Shown: positions 30,150 to 40,409, numbered from the stretch's first letter. The stretch: DNA of 64,000 nucleotides from Niallia taxi (GCF_032818155.1 NZ_CP102589.1:2900001-2964000); one strand, 5' to 3'. Made by a program: numbers and translations. The notes: generated from the sequence alone by a model not told the origin.

Positions 30150-31013
30150 CTACCTTTCAAACAGCAGCCTCTTCAATTTTGCCATAAACGGCTTTTTGTT
30201 TTCTTGAGGATCTGCAAACTCTTGTTTACAGTATCTATCGGCTATTTCTGTCAAAGCTTTAGAGGCTTGAGAATTTTCATTAAAAATAATGAATGGAACT
30301 TGTTTCCTTACTGCTTTTGCAACATTCTGATCGTCTGGTATTGCGCCAAGATTTATAATATCCCGCTCCAAAAATCGGCCCACTACATTTTTTAATTTCT
30401 GGTAGGTTTCTTTGCCATCAAGGATACTAATTGTTCTATTTACAACAACGTAAAAAGGGATATCATCTTTTTGCAGGTGAATAAACTTCATTGCAGCGTA
30501 AGCATCTGTTATAGAAGTAGGCTCAGGGGTAGTTAACACAATCACATCATCGACAGATAGGATGAAATGAAGGGTATCAGTACTTATGCCCGCCCCCATA
30601 TCAAATAATATATAGTCATAATTGCTAAGATGGCTTTCAAATTCCTGAAAAAATCTTGCAAGCTGGTCTTCCCCCATATCAAGAAAATCAGTTAGGCCTG
30701 AACCTCCTGCAATAAAGTCAATTCCTCCTGCACCAGTATGGATAATGTCGGAAAAAGATGCATTATTTTTAAAATAATCAACAATAGAATAGGATGGCTG
30801 TGACCCCATTAATATATCAACATTACCCATTCCAATATCCATGTCTATTAAAAGAACAGAAAAGCCTTTCAATTTCAGCGATAAAGAGAAATTTAACGAG
30901 AAATTTGATTTCCCAACTCCTCCCTTTCCGCTAACTACGGCTAATGTTCTTTGCTTTTTGGGGTTTTGAAACTGTTCAAATCTTTTTCTCAGCATTGCCG
31001 CCTGATCTGTCAT
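30150..31013 (-). CDS. flhG: Flagellar number regulator FlhG (YlxH, MinD-like ATPase)
   Basis: A ParA/MinD-family ATPase that controls flagellar placement and stimulates the FlhF GTPase. The deviant Walker A is VVSGKGGVGKSNFSLNFS (about residues 26-43), with DMDIGMGNVDILMG after it and DMGAGISTDTL as the switch. The short N-terminal segment QAAMLRKRFEQF is the likely FlhF-activating helix. The product is 287 aa and lies one base after flhF. Confidence 0.94.
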   Translation of the reverse strand: MTDQAAMLRKRFEQFQNPKKQRTLAVVSGKGGVGKSNFSLNFSLSLKLKGFSVLLIDMDIGMGNVDILMGSQPSYSIVDYFKNNASFSDIIHTGAGGIDFIAGGSGLTDFLDMGEDQLARFFQEFESHLSNYDYILFDMGAGISTDTLHFILSVDDVIVLTTPEPTSITDAYAAMKFIHLQKDDIPFYVVVNRTISILDGKETYQKLKNVVGRFLERDIINLGAIPDDQNVAKAVRKQVPFIIFNENSQASKALTEIADRYCKQEFADPQENKKPFMAKLKRLLFER

Positions 31014-31014
31014 A

Positions 31015-32187
31015 TTAATCGACCTCTATCATCCTTTTTGCTATTTGTCGGGGATCTGCTGGCATTATATCGTCAGGAACATTTTGTCCTGTAGTCACAT
31101 AAGCCACACCCTTTTGATATTTGACCACAAGATTGATCATTGCTCCATATGTTGAAGTTTCATCTAATTTTGTAAATATAAACTGATCAATATGAATCGA
31201 AGAAAATTGCTGATAAATTTCTTCCATGTCTGTTTGTTTAGCAGTCAGTGATAAAACAAGCAATGTTTCCATATCACTATTATAATCGACCACTTCTTTC
31301 AAATCTTGAACATATTGTTGGTTGCGGAAGTTTCTTCCAGCAGTATCCACAAGAATAATATCGCAATCTGCCAGGCTTTTTGTTGCTTTATCGAAATCCT
31401 CCAAGTTATAACAAACCTCGATTGGAACATTTAAAATTGTGGCGTATGTTTTCAACTGATCAATGGCGGCGATACGGTATGTATCTGTAGTAATAAATCC
31501 TATCTTTTTCTTATGCTTCATCATAAACTCTGCTGCCATTTTAGCTAATGTCGTTGTTTTTCCGACACCAGTTGGCCCAATTACGTTGATGAATTTCTTT
31601 TTAAGCGTAAGCTCCCCAAAATTATATTGCTTCATTTCTTCATAAAGGAAGTCTTCAGCCCAGACGTAGACCTCTTCCACTGGGCTGTTTGCCCCTGCTA
31701 AATACCATCTTTCTAAAAGCTTTGCTGTAAGTCTTGACTGAATATCTACTTCAAGGTCCTGACGCACTAAACTATCTATTACTGTTTGCAGCTGGATTGG
31801 CAGCTCCATTTGTAACTTACCGCTTTCAGACATTTTTTGGATATGTTGATTCATGCGCGCAAGCTGCTTCATGATTTCTTCGTTTGCAGGAACAGGAGAC
31901 TTATGGAGCTCCTTCATTACTTCAAGATCAAGATTACGCTCTACTTTCGGCAATAGCTTTGGTGCTGGTATTGGCGCGGGCATCGGCTTTTCTTGTGGTG
32001 GTCTTGAAGTGTTCAAATCAGGATCTATTGCTGCAAGCACTTCAATATTTCTTTTTTTGAACATTCCTAAGAAGCCGCCGGTATAAACGATTTTTGATTG
32101 TAAAATCACCGCATTATTACCTAATTCTGCCCTAACTTGCTTCATTGCCTCTGGCATGCTAGCGGCAATATATTTTTTTATTTTCAT
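31015..32187 (-). CDS. flhF: Flagellar biosynthesis SRP-like GTPase FlhF
   Basis: FlhF is the third member of the Ffh/FtsY GTPase family and marks the site of flagellum assembly. The basic, Pro-rich B domain (1-115) precedes the N and G domains, with G1 [16 protein letters not shown] (about 206-221), TDTYRIAAIDQLKTYA, G3 DTAGR and G4 TKLDE. The product is 390 aa. Its start overlaps the flhA stop by four bases, as expected for a coupled flhA-flhF-flhG set. Confidence 0.95.
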   Translation of the reverse strand: MKIKKYIAASMPEAMKQVRAELGNNAVILQSKIVYTGGFLGMFKKRNIEVLAAIDPDLNTSRPPQEKPMPAPIPAPKLLPKVERNLDLEVMKELHKSPVPANEEIMKQLARMNQHIQKMSESGKLQMELPIQLQTVIDSLVRQDLEVDIQSRLTAKLLERWYLAGANSPVEEVYVWAEDFLYEEMKQYNFGELTLKKKFINVIGPTGVGKTTTLAKMAAEFMMKHKKKIGFITTDTYRIAAIDQLKTYATILNVPIEVCYNLEDFDKATKSLADCDIILVDTAGRNFRNQQYVQDLKEVVDYNSDMETLLVLSLTAKQTDMEEIYQQFSSIHIDQFIFTKLDETSTYGAMINLVVKYQKGVAYVTTGQNVPDDIMPADPRQIAKRMIEVD

Positions 32188-34220
32188 TCTATTGTCACCA
32201 CCCCAACACTTTGAACTTCCACATTAGATTCTAACTCGTTATAAGACAGTATCGGTACCTGTGGGAAGTATCTCTCTGTCAACTGACGGACATACATGCG
32301 GACAGCTGGAGAACAAAGAATAATTGGCATTTGTTCCATTATGGACTGCTGTTCAACTTGCCCTGCAACAGCCTCAAGGATTGCTTGGGACACACTTGGA
32401 TCTAATGCTAAATAATTGCCGTGCTCTGTCTGCTGGATATTGTCTGCAATTAACTTTTCAACTTTTCCTGATAATGTGATTACCTTCAATATATCTGTCG
32501 TGCTTGTATACTGATTCGTGATTTGACGAGCTAATGCTTGTCTTACATATTCAGCAAGCAAATCTGTATCACTTGACATTTTTCCGTAATCTGCCAATGT
32601 CTCGAAGATAACAGGTAAGTTGCGAACAGACACATTCTCTTTTAATAGTTTAGCCAAAACCTTCTGAATATCTCCAATTGATAAAGGATTAGGTGTAACT
32701 TCCTCAACAAGAATTGGATAGGTTTCCTTCACATGGTCAACAAGCTGTTTTGTTTCTTGACGTCCTAAAAGCTCATGAGCATTTGATTTTATGACCTCCG
32801 TAATATGTGTGGAAACAACAGACGGAGGATCGACTACAGTGTAACCAAACATTTCTGCCTGTTCCTTAACCGTTTCCGTTATCCATTTTGCTGGAAGACC
32901 AAAGGATGGTTCAACGGTGTCGATACCTTTAATAGAATCATCATCAATTCCTGGGCTCATTGCTAAATAATGATCCAGCAAAAGTTCGCCTCTTGCCATT
33001 TCATTTCCCTTTATTTTTAAACGATATTCATTTGGCTGCAGCTGAATATTATCCCTGATGCGGACTACTGGAATGACAAGACCAAGCTCAATAGCCAACT
33101 GTCTTCTGATCATGACAACCCTGTCCAGAAGATCTCCTCCTTGGTTAGCATCTGCCAACGGAATCAAGCCATAACCAAATTCGAATTCTATCGGGTCCAC
33201 ATTCAGTAAGCTGACAACACTTTCTGGACTTTTGAGTTCGTTTGTTTGGATATCTTCTTCGATTTCCAACATTTCTTCCAAATCTTGTTTTGGTGCTTTT
33301 GAAAGAGCATAGCCTCCAAATGCAAGTAAACCAGCAATCGGAATTGTCAAAAGGTCATTTATTGGTGTAATCAAGCCAAGCACAAAAATCGTTCCACCTG
33401 CTACATATAGCATTTTCGGGTAAGATAGAAGCTGCTTCGTTAAATCAGAACCAAGGTTGCCGTCTGAAGCTGCTCTTGTTACAACAATCCCTGTAGCAGT
33501 CGATATTAATAATGCAGGTATTTGGCTGACGATTCCATCCCCAATAGACATAAGAGAAAAGTTTTGAGCTGCATCTGCTATCGGCATGTCGAGCTGAGTC
33601 ATTCCGATAACAATACCAAATATCAAGTTAATAAATACGATAATAATCCCAGCAATGGCATCCCCTTTAACAAATTTACTGGCACCATCCATTGATCCAT
33701 AAAAGTCTGCTTCTCTGCTGACTTTTTCCCTGCGGGTTCTCGCATCTGCTTCTGAGATGAGTCCAGCGTTCAAGTCTGCATCAATGGCCATTTGTTTCCC
33801 TGGCATCGCATCAAGCGTAAAACGAGCCGCAACTTCTGACACACGCTCAGACCCTTTTGTAATAACAATAAACTGTATAATAACCAAAATGGCAAATACA
33901 ACTAATCCAACAACTAAATTTCCGCCAACCACAAATGTTCCAAATGTATGAACAACCCCGCCAGCTTCACCAGTGGACAGGATCGATCTTGTTGTGGAAA
34001 CGTTCAGACCAAGACGGAACAATGTCATTAAAAGCAGCAAAGATGGAAAGATGGAAAATTCCAGCGCTTCACTCATGTTCATTGTCAATAATAATATTAA
34101 TAATGCTAAAGAAATATTCAGCAGGATCAAGATACTTAGCAACCATGTAGGGAATGGAATAATAAGCATCGCTATGATTAGTATTACGCTGAATACGACT
34201 GTTAAATCTCTACCAGACAT
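32184..34220 (-). CDS. flhA: Flagellar export gate protein FlhA
   Basis: FlhA is the main gate component of the flagellar type III export apparatus. The N-terminal half has about eight membrane helices and the conserved FHIPEP-region pattern (LNVSTTRSIL, DAMPGKQMAIDADLNAG). The C-terminal cytosolic half (about 350-678) binds export substrates and chaperones. At 678 aa it matches B. subtilis FlhA. A GGAG ribosome binding site precedes the ATG. Confidence 0.97.
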   Translation of the reverse strand: MSGRDLTVVFSVILIIAMLIIPFPTWLLSILILLNISLALLILLLTMNMSEALEFSIFPSLLLLMTLFRLGLNVSTTRSILSTGEAGGVVHTFGTFVVGGNLVVGLVVFAILVIIQFIVITKGSERVSEVAARFTLDAMPGKQMAIDADLNAGLISEADARTRREKVSREADFYGSMDGASKFVKGDAIAGIIIVFINLIFGIVIGMTQLDMPIADAAQNFSLMSIGDGIVSQIPALLISTATGIVVTRAASDGNLGSDLTKQLLSYPKMLYVAGGTIFVLGLITPINDLLTIPIAGLLAFGGYALSKAPKQDLEEMLEIEEDIQTNELKSPESVVSLLNVDPIEFEFGYGLIPLADANQGGDLLDRVVMIRRQLAIELGLVIPVVRIRDNIQLQPNEYRLKIKGNEMARGELLLDHYLAMSPGIDDDSIKGIDTVEPSFGLPAKWITETVKEQAEMFGYTVVDPPSVVSTHITEVIKSNAHELLGRQETKQLVDHVKETYPILVEEVTPNPLSIGDIQKVLAKLLKENVSVRNLPVIFETLADYGKMSSDTDLLAEYVRQALARQITNQYTSTTDILKVITLSGKVEKLIADNIQQTEHGNYLALDPSVSQAILEAVAGQVEQQSIMEQMPIILCSPAVRMYVRQLTERYFPQVPILSYNELESNVEVQSVGVVTIE

Positions 34221-34270
34221 ATTTTTCGCTCCTAACTAACAACCAAACATCTATTTTAAACAGGTGAATG

Positions 34271-35353
34271 TTATGAATGCTGTTTTTTTGTACGGTAAAC
34301 ATAGGCAAGTATTTCTGCAACTGTTTTAAAAAACTCTTCGGGAACTATATCCCCAACATCCACCTGACTGTAAAGCGCCCGTGCAAGGGGCCTGTTTTCC
34401 ACTGTTATCACTTCATGCTCCTTGGCAATCAGCTTGATTTTCTGTGCCAGAAAATCAACGCCTTTTGCGACAACATATGGAGCATCATACTTATCTTCAT
34501 CATATTTTAGGCAAATAGCATAGTGGGTCGGGTTCGTGATGACTACATCCGCGGTTGGCACATCCTGCATCATCCGGCGCATCGCCATTTCCCTCTGCCG
34601 TTGCTTAATCTTTGATTTAATTAATGGATCTCCTTCGACATTCTTATATTCATCCTTTATATCTTGTTTAGACATACGAATGTTTTTTTCATAATCATAT
34701 TTCTGATATAAATAATCAAAAAGGGCTAAAAATAACAAGGCTCCTGAGCCAACCAGGCCCATTTGAACGGTTAATTTCGCGATTGTAATCAAGGCAGCTC
34801 CAATCGACTTCTGAGACAGAAGTAAGATTTGCTCGAGCTTGTTCCAAAGGATTGCAAATGTAACAATACCAATAACAGTTATCTTTAAGATGGATTTAAG
34901 CAGCTCTACAATTGATCTTATCGAGAACATCCTTTTCAATCCAGATAAGGGGTTTATTTTTTCCAATTTAAATTTTATTGGTTCTGTCGTAAAAAGCACT
35001 CCGACCTGTATATAGTTGGCAATAACGCCTGCTACCATTGCGGCTGCCAATATAGGACTCAAAATGATGGCCGTTTGCTTCAATATCTCAATGAAGATAC
35101 TCTTAATATTATGTTCTGTCAGCTCCATTAGCATGAGATCATTTAAGGAAAAATTCATAAGGGAAACAATCCCTTTTAATATAGAACCACCTGCAAAGTT
35201 AAGAACCGCAAAAACTGCAATTAACACCAAAGCCGTATTGATATCCTGGCTTTTGGCGACCTGCCCCTTTTTCCGAGTATCTTGTTTCTTTTTTGGTGTT
35301 GCCTTTTCTGTTTTTTCCCCTGAAAAAAACTGTAAATCCAGTCTTAACAGCAT
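34271..35353 (-). CDS. flhB: Flagellar export specificity switch FlhB
   Basis: FlhB controls the switch from rod/hook to filament export. Four membrane helices (about 30-210) are followed by a cytosolic domain with the self-cleaving NPTH motif in VVITNPTHYAICLKYD (about residue 268). The N-terminus LDLQFFSGEKTEKATPKK is typical. The product is 360 aa. A second copy of its C-terminal domain is encoded by ylqH at 63127-63417. Confidence 0.97.
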   Translation of the reverse strand: MLLRLDLQFFSGEKTEKATPKKKQDTRKKGQVAKSQDINTALVLIAVFAVLNFAGGSILKGIVSLMNFSLNDLMLMELTEHNIKSIFIEILKQTAIILSPILAAAMVAGVIANYIQVGVLFTTEPIKFKLEKINPLSGLKRMFSIRSIVELLKSILKITVIGIVTFAILWNKLEQILLLSQKSIGAALITIAKLTVQMGLVGSGALLFLALFDYLYQKYDYEKNIRMSKQDIKDEYKNVEGDPLIKSKIKQRQREMAMRRMMQDVPTADVVITNPTHYAICLKYDEDKYDAPYVVAKGVDFLAQKIKLIAKEHEVITVENRPLARALYSQVDVGDIVPEEFFKTVAEILAYVYRTKKQHS

Positions 35354-35355
35354 GC

Positions 35356-36129
35356 TTAACCTCCCATCAATTTCATCATATCTCTCATTGTCGTCAATAT
35401 TGTTGAAAACAGATTTGAAACAGATCCCATCAGAGTACCCATAACAACAACAAGCATAATGAGCCCGACTATTAACTTCACTGGCATCCCTACAACGAAA
35501 ATATTTAATTGCGGTACAGTCCTAGCTACAATCCCTAATGCAACGTCTACTAAAAAGATGCTGCCGACGACAGGTATGGACATCTGGAAGGCAACCGCAA
35601 ACATTAACGCAAGCGTTTTTGCTGCATATTTCATAATGTTTACGTCTCCAAAATCAACCCATGACTGTTCAAGCGGGATGAATTGATAGCTGTAAAAAAC
35701 TCCATCTAACAGCAAGTGATGCCCATTTATCGTCAATAAAAAAAAGAGAGCAATAATGTTTAAATACTGCCCTGTCAGCGGACTTTGAGCACCAGTTTGC
35801 GGGTCGATGACATTGGCGATGGCAAATCCCATCTGAAAGTCAATAAAGCCCCCGGCAATCTGAACGGCGGCAAATAGCATATATGCTAAAAAACCGATAA
35901 ATAGCCCGACCATTGCTTCTTTTATAATTAAAAGATAATATGCCCCGTCCACCTCTAATTCAGGGGTTTCCATCCCAAAAAACATCATTAAAGAAAGAAA
36001 AAATGCAAAACCTACTTTATGACTTGTCGGTATCGTCCGATAAGAAAAGAGAGGGAGCATTATAAAAAAGGATGTAACCCTAACAAAAATCAGTAAAAAG
36101 GCCGGAAACTTTGGTAAAAAATCCTCCAT
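35356..36129 (-). CDS. fliR: Flagellar export gate protein FliR
   Basis: FliR is part of the FliP5Q4R1 export gate in the centre of the MS ring. The 257-aa protein is almost entirely hydrophobic with about six membrane helices, and contains GFAIANVIDPQTGAQSPLTG and FLVDVALGIVARTVPQLNIF, the conserved family segments. It is two bases upstream of flhB and four downstream of fliQ. Confidence 0.96.
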   Translation of the reverse strand: MEDFLPKFPAFLLIFVRVTSFFIMLPLFSYRTIPTSHKVGFAFFLSLMMFFGMETPELEVDGAYYLLIIKEAMVGLFIGFLAYMLFAAVQIAGGFIDFQMGFAIANVIDPQTGAQSPLTGQYLNIIALFFLLTINGHHLLLDGVFYSYQFIPLEQSWVDFGDVNIMKYAAKTLALMFAVAFQMSIPVVGSIFLVDVALGIVARTVPQLNIFVVGMPVKLIVGLIMLVVVMGTLMGSVSNLFSTILTTMRDMMKLMGG

Positions 36130-36133
36130 AGTA

Positions 36134-36403
36134 TCACCCTATAAACCTTGTCAGGTTTGAAAAGATATCACTTGTGTAGGATAAAACATGGCTTAGCATC
36201 CAAGCTCCAAAAAAGATAATTCCTAAAAGAACAGCAACAATTTTCGGCACGAATGCAAGCGTCTGCTCCTGAATTTGGGTTGTAGCCTGAAAGATACTAA
36301 TTAACAGCCCAACAACAAGGGCAATTATAAGCAATGGGCCACTAACAACTAATACAGTAAGTACCCCTTTTTCCGCAACTGAAATAACCATTTCTTGTGA
36401 CAT
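36134..36403 (-). CDS. fliQ: Flagellar export gate protein FliQ
   Basis: An 89-aa protein with two membrane helices and the ISIFQATTQIQEQTLAFVPK segment between them, diagnostic for FliQ. Four copies form part of the export gate. It lies between fliP and fliR. Confidence 0.96.
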   Translation of the reverse strand: MSQEMVISVAEKGVLTVLVVSGPLLIIALVVGLLISIFQATTQIQEQTLAFVPKIVAVLLGIIFFGAWMLSHVLSYTSDIFSNLTRFIG

Positions 36404-36418
36404 GAAACATCACCCTTC

Positions 36419-37084
36419 TTAAAAGCTTTCTAATAAAGATTGAACTACCAAATACCACCCATCGACCATTACAAACAACAATATTTTAAATGGCAATGAG
36501 ATCATAACAGGTGGTAGCATCATCATCCCCATGGACATTAGGATACTTGCAACGACCATATCGATGACCAAAAATGGGATAAATATCATAAAGCCGATTT
36601 GGAAGGCTGTTTTCAGTTCACTGATTGCATAGGCCGGAACCAATGTTGTTAATGGGATGTCTTGAATAGACTTAGGAGTTTCCGCTCCTGAATAATTCAA
36701 AAACAAAGCCAAATCCTTTTGCCTTGTATGTTTACTCATATATTCCTTAAAGGGGACTGCTGCATTTTCATACGCTTGGTCCAGACTTATTTCCTCATTA
36801 AATAATGGGGTCAATGCTGTTTTATTTACCTCTTGAAATGTTGGTGCCATAATAAAAAATGTCATAAATAAGGACAGTCCGATAATAACTTGGTTTGGCG
36901 GCATTTGTTGTGTCGCAAGCGCCGTTCTGACAAAGGAAAGAACAATGACGATTCTCGTAAAGCTTGTCATCAATATCAGGATGCTTGGAGCTAAAGAAAG
37001 GACAGTCAATAGCAATAACAACTGCACAGAAGTCGAAACATTTTCTGGTGCACTGTCATTAAAAAGCTGCATAAACTCATTCAT
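36419..37084 (-). CDS. fliP: Flagellar export gate protein FliP
   Basis: FliP forms the pentameric core of the export gate. The 221-aa protein shows ILMTSFTRIVIVLSFVRTAL and TQQMPPNQVIIGLSLFMTFF near the N-terminus and LVIDMVVASILMSMGMMMLP near the C-terminus, all signature segments. Unlike the E. coli form it has no long cleavable signal peptide. Its ATG overlaps the fliO end by eight bases. Confidence 0.97.
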   Translation of the reverse strand: MNEFMQLFNDSAPENVSTSVQLLLLLTVLSLAPSILILMTSFTRIVIVLSFVRTALATQQMPPNQVIIGLSLFMTFFIMAPTFQEVNKTALTPLFNEEISLDQAYENAAVPFKEYMSKHTRQKDLALFLNYSGAETPKSIQDIPLTTLVPAYAISELKTAFQIGFMIFIPFLVIDMVVASILMSMGMMMLPPVMISLPFKILLFVMVDGWYLVVQSLLESF

Positions 37085-37790
37085 CTTTTTCTGAACCTCT
37101 CTTTTTCAATTCTTTCATGATTTCTTTTCGGCCGTTCGATACTTCTTGCAATTGCTTCTTTAAATGACTGGCGAAGTCTTCCTTTTTGTGTTTCTGGTTA
37201 GGATAATTTTTTACGCCTTTCATAACCTTTGTCACAATATCGCTTGGCTGTATTAGCTGCTCCATCTTTTCGTTGTAGTCCTTAATGATGCTTGTATATT
37301 CCTCTTCCTCTTCAATCTCTTTAATAAGCTGAATATTTTCGCCAACCCCAACCACGAGCAAGCGCTTGCCTACTTTCACAATTTGAATAGATCGATTTGC
37401 ACCTAATGCAGTTCCGCCTAAATTTTCAATTATTTGCGAGCTTTTATACACATGGTTTCGTTTATTAATAAAACGAAGTACAACATAAAGCAGGGCAATA
37501 ACAAAAAGGGTAGCAAAAATCATTTTGAGAAAATCCCAAAATGTAAGTCCTACGTCTCCAGTTGCGGTCTGCGATGTTGAATCATTCGTTTCTGTGTTTG
37601 TTTCATTCTGATTTGTTGACTGCTCATCAGCAGTATTGTTTTTATCATCTGTTTGTTTTTCATTATTTTCATATGCTTCAAAGACACTATTATCAAGTTG
37701 TTCTGCATAGGCTTCATGATTAAAGCCTAGCAGAACAATTAAGAGTAGTGTGCATTTAATAAATAACTGTTTTGTATTCAATGATGACAC
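37077..37790 (-). CDS. fliO: Flagellar biosynthetic protein FliO (FliZ)
   Basis: FliO helps FliP assemble into the gate. A cleavable signal peptide (about 1-29, ending AYA) is followed by an acidic, Asn/Thr-rich external linker, one membrane helix near residues 85-107, and a basic cytoplasmic domain containing LGGTALGANRSIQIVKVG. This architecture is the Gram-positive FliO/FliZ type. The product is 237 aa and is encoded between cheY and fliP. Confidence 0.9.
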   Translation of the reverse strand: MSSLNTKQLFIKCTLLLIVLLGFNHEAYAEQLDNSVFEAYENNEKQTDDKNNTADEQSTNQNETNTETNDSTSQTATGDVGLTFWDFLKMIFATLFVIALLYVVLRFINKRNHVYKSSQIIENLGGTALGANRSIQIVKVGKRLLVVGVGENIQLIKEIEEEEEYTSIIKDYNEKMEQLIQPSDIVTKVMKGVKNYPNQKHKKEDFASHLKKQLQEVSNGRKEIMKELKKRGSEKDE

Positions 37791-37807
37791 CCTCTAATGT
37801 TTGTTTC

Positions 37808-38170
37808 TTATCCTAATGTTTTGCTGATTGCTTCAAGTACTCGATCAGCTTGGAATGGTTTTACAATGAAGTCTTTTGCTCCTGCTTGAATTGCATCAAT
37901 AACCATTGCTTGCTGGCCCATTGCAGAACACATAATGATCTTAGCATTTGGATTAATCTTTTTGATTTCTTTTAATGCAGTAATACCATCCATTTCAGGC
38001 ATTGTAATATCCATTGTTACAAGGTCTGGCTGTGTTTCTTTATATTTCTCAACAGCCTGTGCGCCGTCAGCAGCCTCTCCAACTACATCATATCCGTTTT
38101 TAGATAAGATATCTTTAATCATCATTCTCATAAATGCTGCATCGTCTACAATTAGTATTTTCTGTGCCAT
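37808..38170 (-). CDS. cheY: Chemotaxis response regulator CheY
   Basis: A single-domain receiver that, when phosphorylated by CheA, binds the switch proteins FliM and FliY and promotes counterclockwise rotation in bacilli. The acidic pair is in ILIVDDAAFMR, the phospho-acceptor is Asp54 in LVTMDITMPEMDG, the conserved Ser/Thr lies in IIMCSAMGQQ, and the Lys is in FIVKPFQ. The product is 120 aa, with the expected location after fliY. Confidence 0.97.
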   Translation of the reverse strand: MAQKILIVDDAAFMRMMIKDILSKNGYDVVGEAADGAQAVEKYKETQPDLVTMDITMPEMDGITALKEIKKINPNAKIIMCSAMGQQAMVIDAIQAGAKDFIVKPFQADRVLEAISKTLG

Positions 38171-38201
38171 AAATCTCTACCCCCATAAAATATAAATAAG
38201 T

Positions 38202-39383
38202 TTATTTTAAATTGTTCAAGCGATCTGACTTACTAACAATATCCGTAACACGGACTCCAAAGTTTTCATCGATAACAACTACCTCACCTTGGGCAATAAG
38301 CCTGTTGTTAACAAGTATATCAACTGGTTCCCCTGCGAGCTTATCTAGCTCAATAATGGAACCTGAGCTTAGCTCAAGGATTTCCTTCACAGAACGCTTT
38401 GTTCTGCCAAGCTCCACTGTAACTTTTAAAGGAATATCCAACAGCATGTTCAAATTTCTTGATTCATTTTCTGTTGGTGTAAAAGTTTCGAAATTAGAGA
38501 AAACAGCTGGCTGTACATTTGGCTGTCCTACGCTGTAGTTTGAACCAAAATGCTGCGGCTGGCTTGGTGCTCTTTGCTGCTGTTGCTGTTCTACATATAC
38601 AGGCTCTGGTACTGGCGCTGCGTATGTTTGTTGCTCGCGTGCAGGTGGTGCAGGTGGTGCAGGTCGCTGCATTTGCTGTGTTGGAGCAGGTGGTTCAACA
38701 GAATCGGCAGTAGGGTTCAACAAACTATCCACAAGGCTTTTTGCAAAATCAAGCTGTAAAAGCTGCATAATATTCGAATCAATCAAGTTTCCAATTTTCA
38801 ATCGGAAGGAAATCTTGACAAAAATATCATGATCAGGGATTGTGTCTGCTCCTTCTCCATCTGATAAGTTTAAAATGTCTATAGCAGGCGGGGAAATATC
38901 CACCTTTTTGCTAAAGATAGTCGACATGGATGTTGCAGCAGAGCCCATCATTTGATTCATTGCTTCTTGTACTGCGCTTAACTGAATTTCATTAAGCATT
39001 TCTGGTGGACTTAAACCGTCTCCACCAAGCATTAAATCAGCAATGACAGCGGCATCTGATTGTTTTATAACTAAAAGATTCATACCAGAGAAGCCTTCTG
39101 TATAATTTACACTGATTGCCACATATGGATGTGGGAACTCTTCTGCTAAGTCTTTTTTCAGGACAATCGTAACATTTGGTGTCGTAATATCCACCTTTTG
39201 ATTTAATAAGGTAGATAATGCTGTCGCAGAACTCCCAAACGAAATATTTCCTATTTCACCTAATGCATCTTCTTCTATTGATGTTAAATAATCCTCTACA
39301 GCCAGCTCTTCTTGCTGTTGTGGACTATCTCCTTTTAATAGAGCATCAATTTCATCTTGTGAAAGCATATCGTTACTCACCAT
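38202..39383 (-). CDS. fliY: Flagellar switch protein / CheY-P phosphatase FliY
   Basis: FliY combines a CheY-P-binding N-terminus (MLSQDEIDALLKG), a CheC-like phosphatase domain with EIGNISFGSSATALSTLL and VQEAMNQMMGSAATSM, a Gln/Pro-rich linker (about 220-290), and a C-terminal SpoA/FliN domain (DIPLKVTVELGRTKRSVKEI). It forms the C-ring with FliM and FliG and removes phosphate from CheY-P. The product is 393 aa. Its start overlaps the end of fliM by 11 bases. Confidence 0.95.
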   Translation of the reverse strand: MVSNDMLSQDEIDALLKGDSPQQQEELAVEDYLTSIEEDALGEIGNISFGSSATALSTLLNQKVDITTPNVTIVLKKDLAEEFPHPYVAISVNYTEGFSGMNLLVIKQSDAAVIADLMLGGDGLSPPEMLNEIQLSAVQEAMNQMMGSAATSMSTIFSKKVDISPPAIDILNLSDGEGADTIPDHDIFVKISFRLKIGNLIDSNIMQLLQLDFAKSLVDSLLNPTADSVEPPAPTQQMQRPAPPAPPAREQQTYAAPVPEPVYVEQQQQQRAPSQPQHFGSNYSVGQPNVQPAVFSNFETFTPTENESRNLNMLLDIPLKVTVELGRTKRSVKEILELSSGSIIELDKLAGEPVDILVNNRLIAQGEVVVIDENFGVRVTDIVSKSDRLNNLK

Positions 39384-40371
39384 CTTCTTTCCCCCTCTCT
39401 AAAGTCCCTAATACTTGAACTGCCACCTTCTTATTTACTTTACCAGGCTGTCCAATAAATTTAGGTATATCTCCAACTTTAATAGTCAAGGGTTGATCTA
39501 TCGTTTGATTCATTTCAATAACATCCCCTATATCAAGCATCAAAAAATCTTGTATAGAAATATCGGATGTTCCTAATTCAGCAACAACAGAAACAATTGA
39601 TTTTTGTATGTTATTTTGCAAAGCTTCGGCCACTTCAGGCACTGGTGCTTTCTTTTCTGTTTGCATCCAATAATGTCCAGAAAGCTTTGGAATAATTGGC
39701 TCTAATACAACATGAGGGATACAAATGTTAATCATTCCACTTGTGTCACCAATCGTTGTATTTAAGGATATAACCACCACTGTCTCGTTCGGTGAAACCA
39801 TTTGTAAAAATTGCGGGTTCACTTCAAACTCTGACAGTGTCGGTTCAATTTCTACAATATCCTCGAGCGCTTCTCTTAAGTAATCAAAGGCCTGTTCAAA
39901 CGTATTGGACATGATCTTTGATTCAATCTCCGTCAAGTTTTCCACTTTATTGACGCTTGTTCCTTTTCCGCCCATCATGCGATCCATCATGGCATAGGCG
40001 ATATTCGGGTTTACTTCCATTAATATTCTTCCATCTAAAGGTGTGACTTCAAACACATTCAAAATCGTCATCTTTGGAATGGACCGAATAAATTCTTCAT
40101 AAGGTATCTGGTCAGCGGATGTGACAGATATTTGTACTAATGTTCTCAACTGTGCGGAGAAGTATGTCGTCAAAAGCCTTGCGAAGTTTTCATGTATACG
40201 CGTTAAGCTTCTGATTTGATCTTTAGAAAAGCGCAAGGCTCTTCTAAAGTCATAGGATTTAACCTTTTTCTCTTGCTGCTCTTTTTTTAATTCATCTGCA
40301 TCCATTTCACCTGATGATAAAGCGGATAATAATGCATCAATTTCATTTTGGGATAATATATCTCCTGACAA
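39373..40371 (-). CDS. fliM: Flagellar motor switch protein FliM
   Basis: FliM is the CheY-P receptor of the C-ring. The N-terminal binding peptide is DILSQNEIDALLSAL, the middle domain resembles CheC but lacks the catalytic residues, with NIAYAMMDRMMGGKG visible, and the C-terminal SpoA domain ends with DIPKFIGQPGKVNKKVAVQV. The product is 332 aa, identical in length to B. subtilis FliM. Confidence 0.97.
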   Translation of the reverse strand: MSGDILSQNEIDALLSALSSGEMDADELKKEQQEKKVKSYDFRRALRFSKDQIRSLTRIHENFARLLTTYFSAQLRTLVQISVTSADQIPYEEFIRSIPKMTILNVFEVTPLDGRILMEVNPNIAYAMMDRMMGGKGTSVNKVENLTEIESKIMSNTFEQAFDYLREALEDIVEIEPTLSEFEVNPQFLQMVSPNETVVVISLNTTIGDTSGMINICIPHVVLEPIIPKLSGHYWMQTEKKAPVPEVAEALQNNIQKSIVSVVAELGTSDISIQDFLMLDIGDVIEMNQTIDQPLTIKVGDIPKFIGQPGKVNKKVAVQVLGTLERGKEDGE

Positions 40372-40409
40372 AAACTCTCACCTCAAATCTCTTTCATTCA
40401 TCCAGTTTT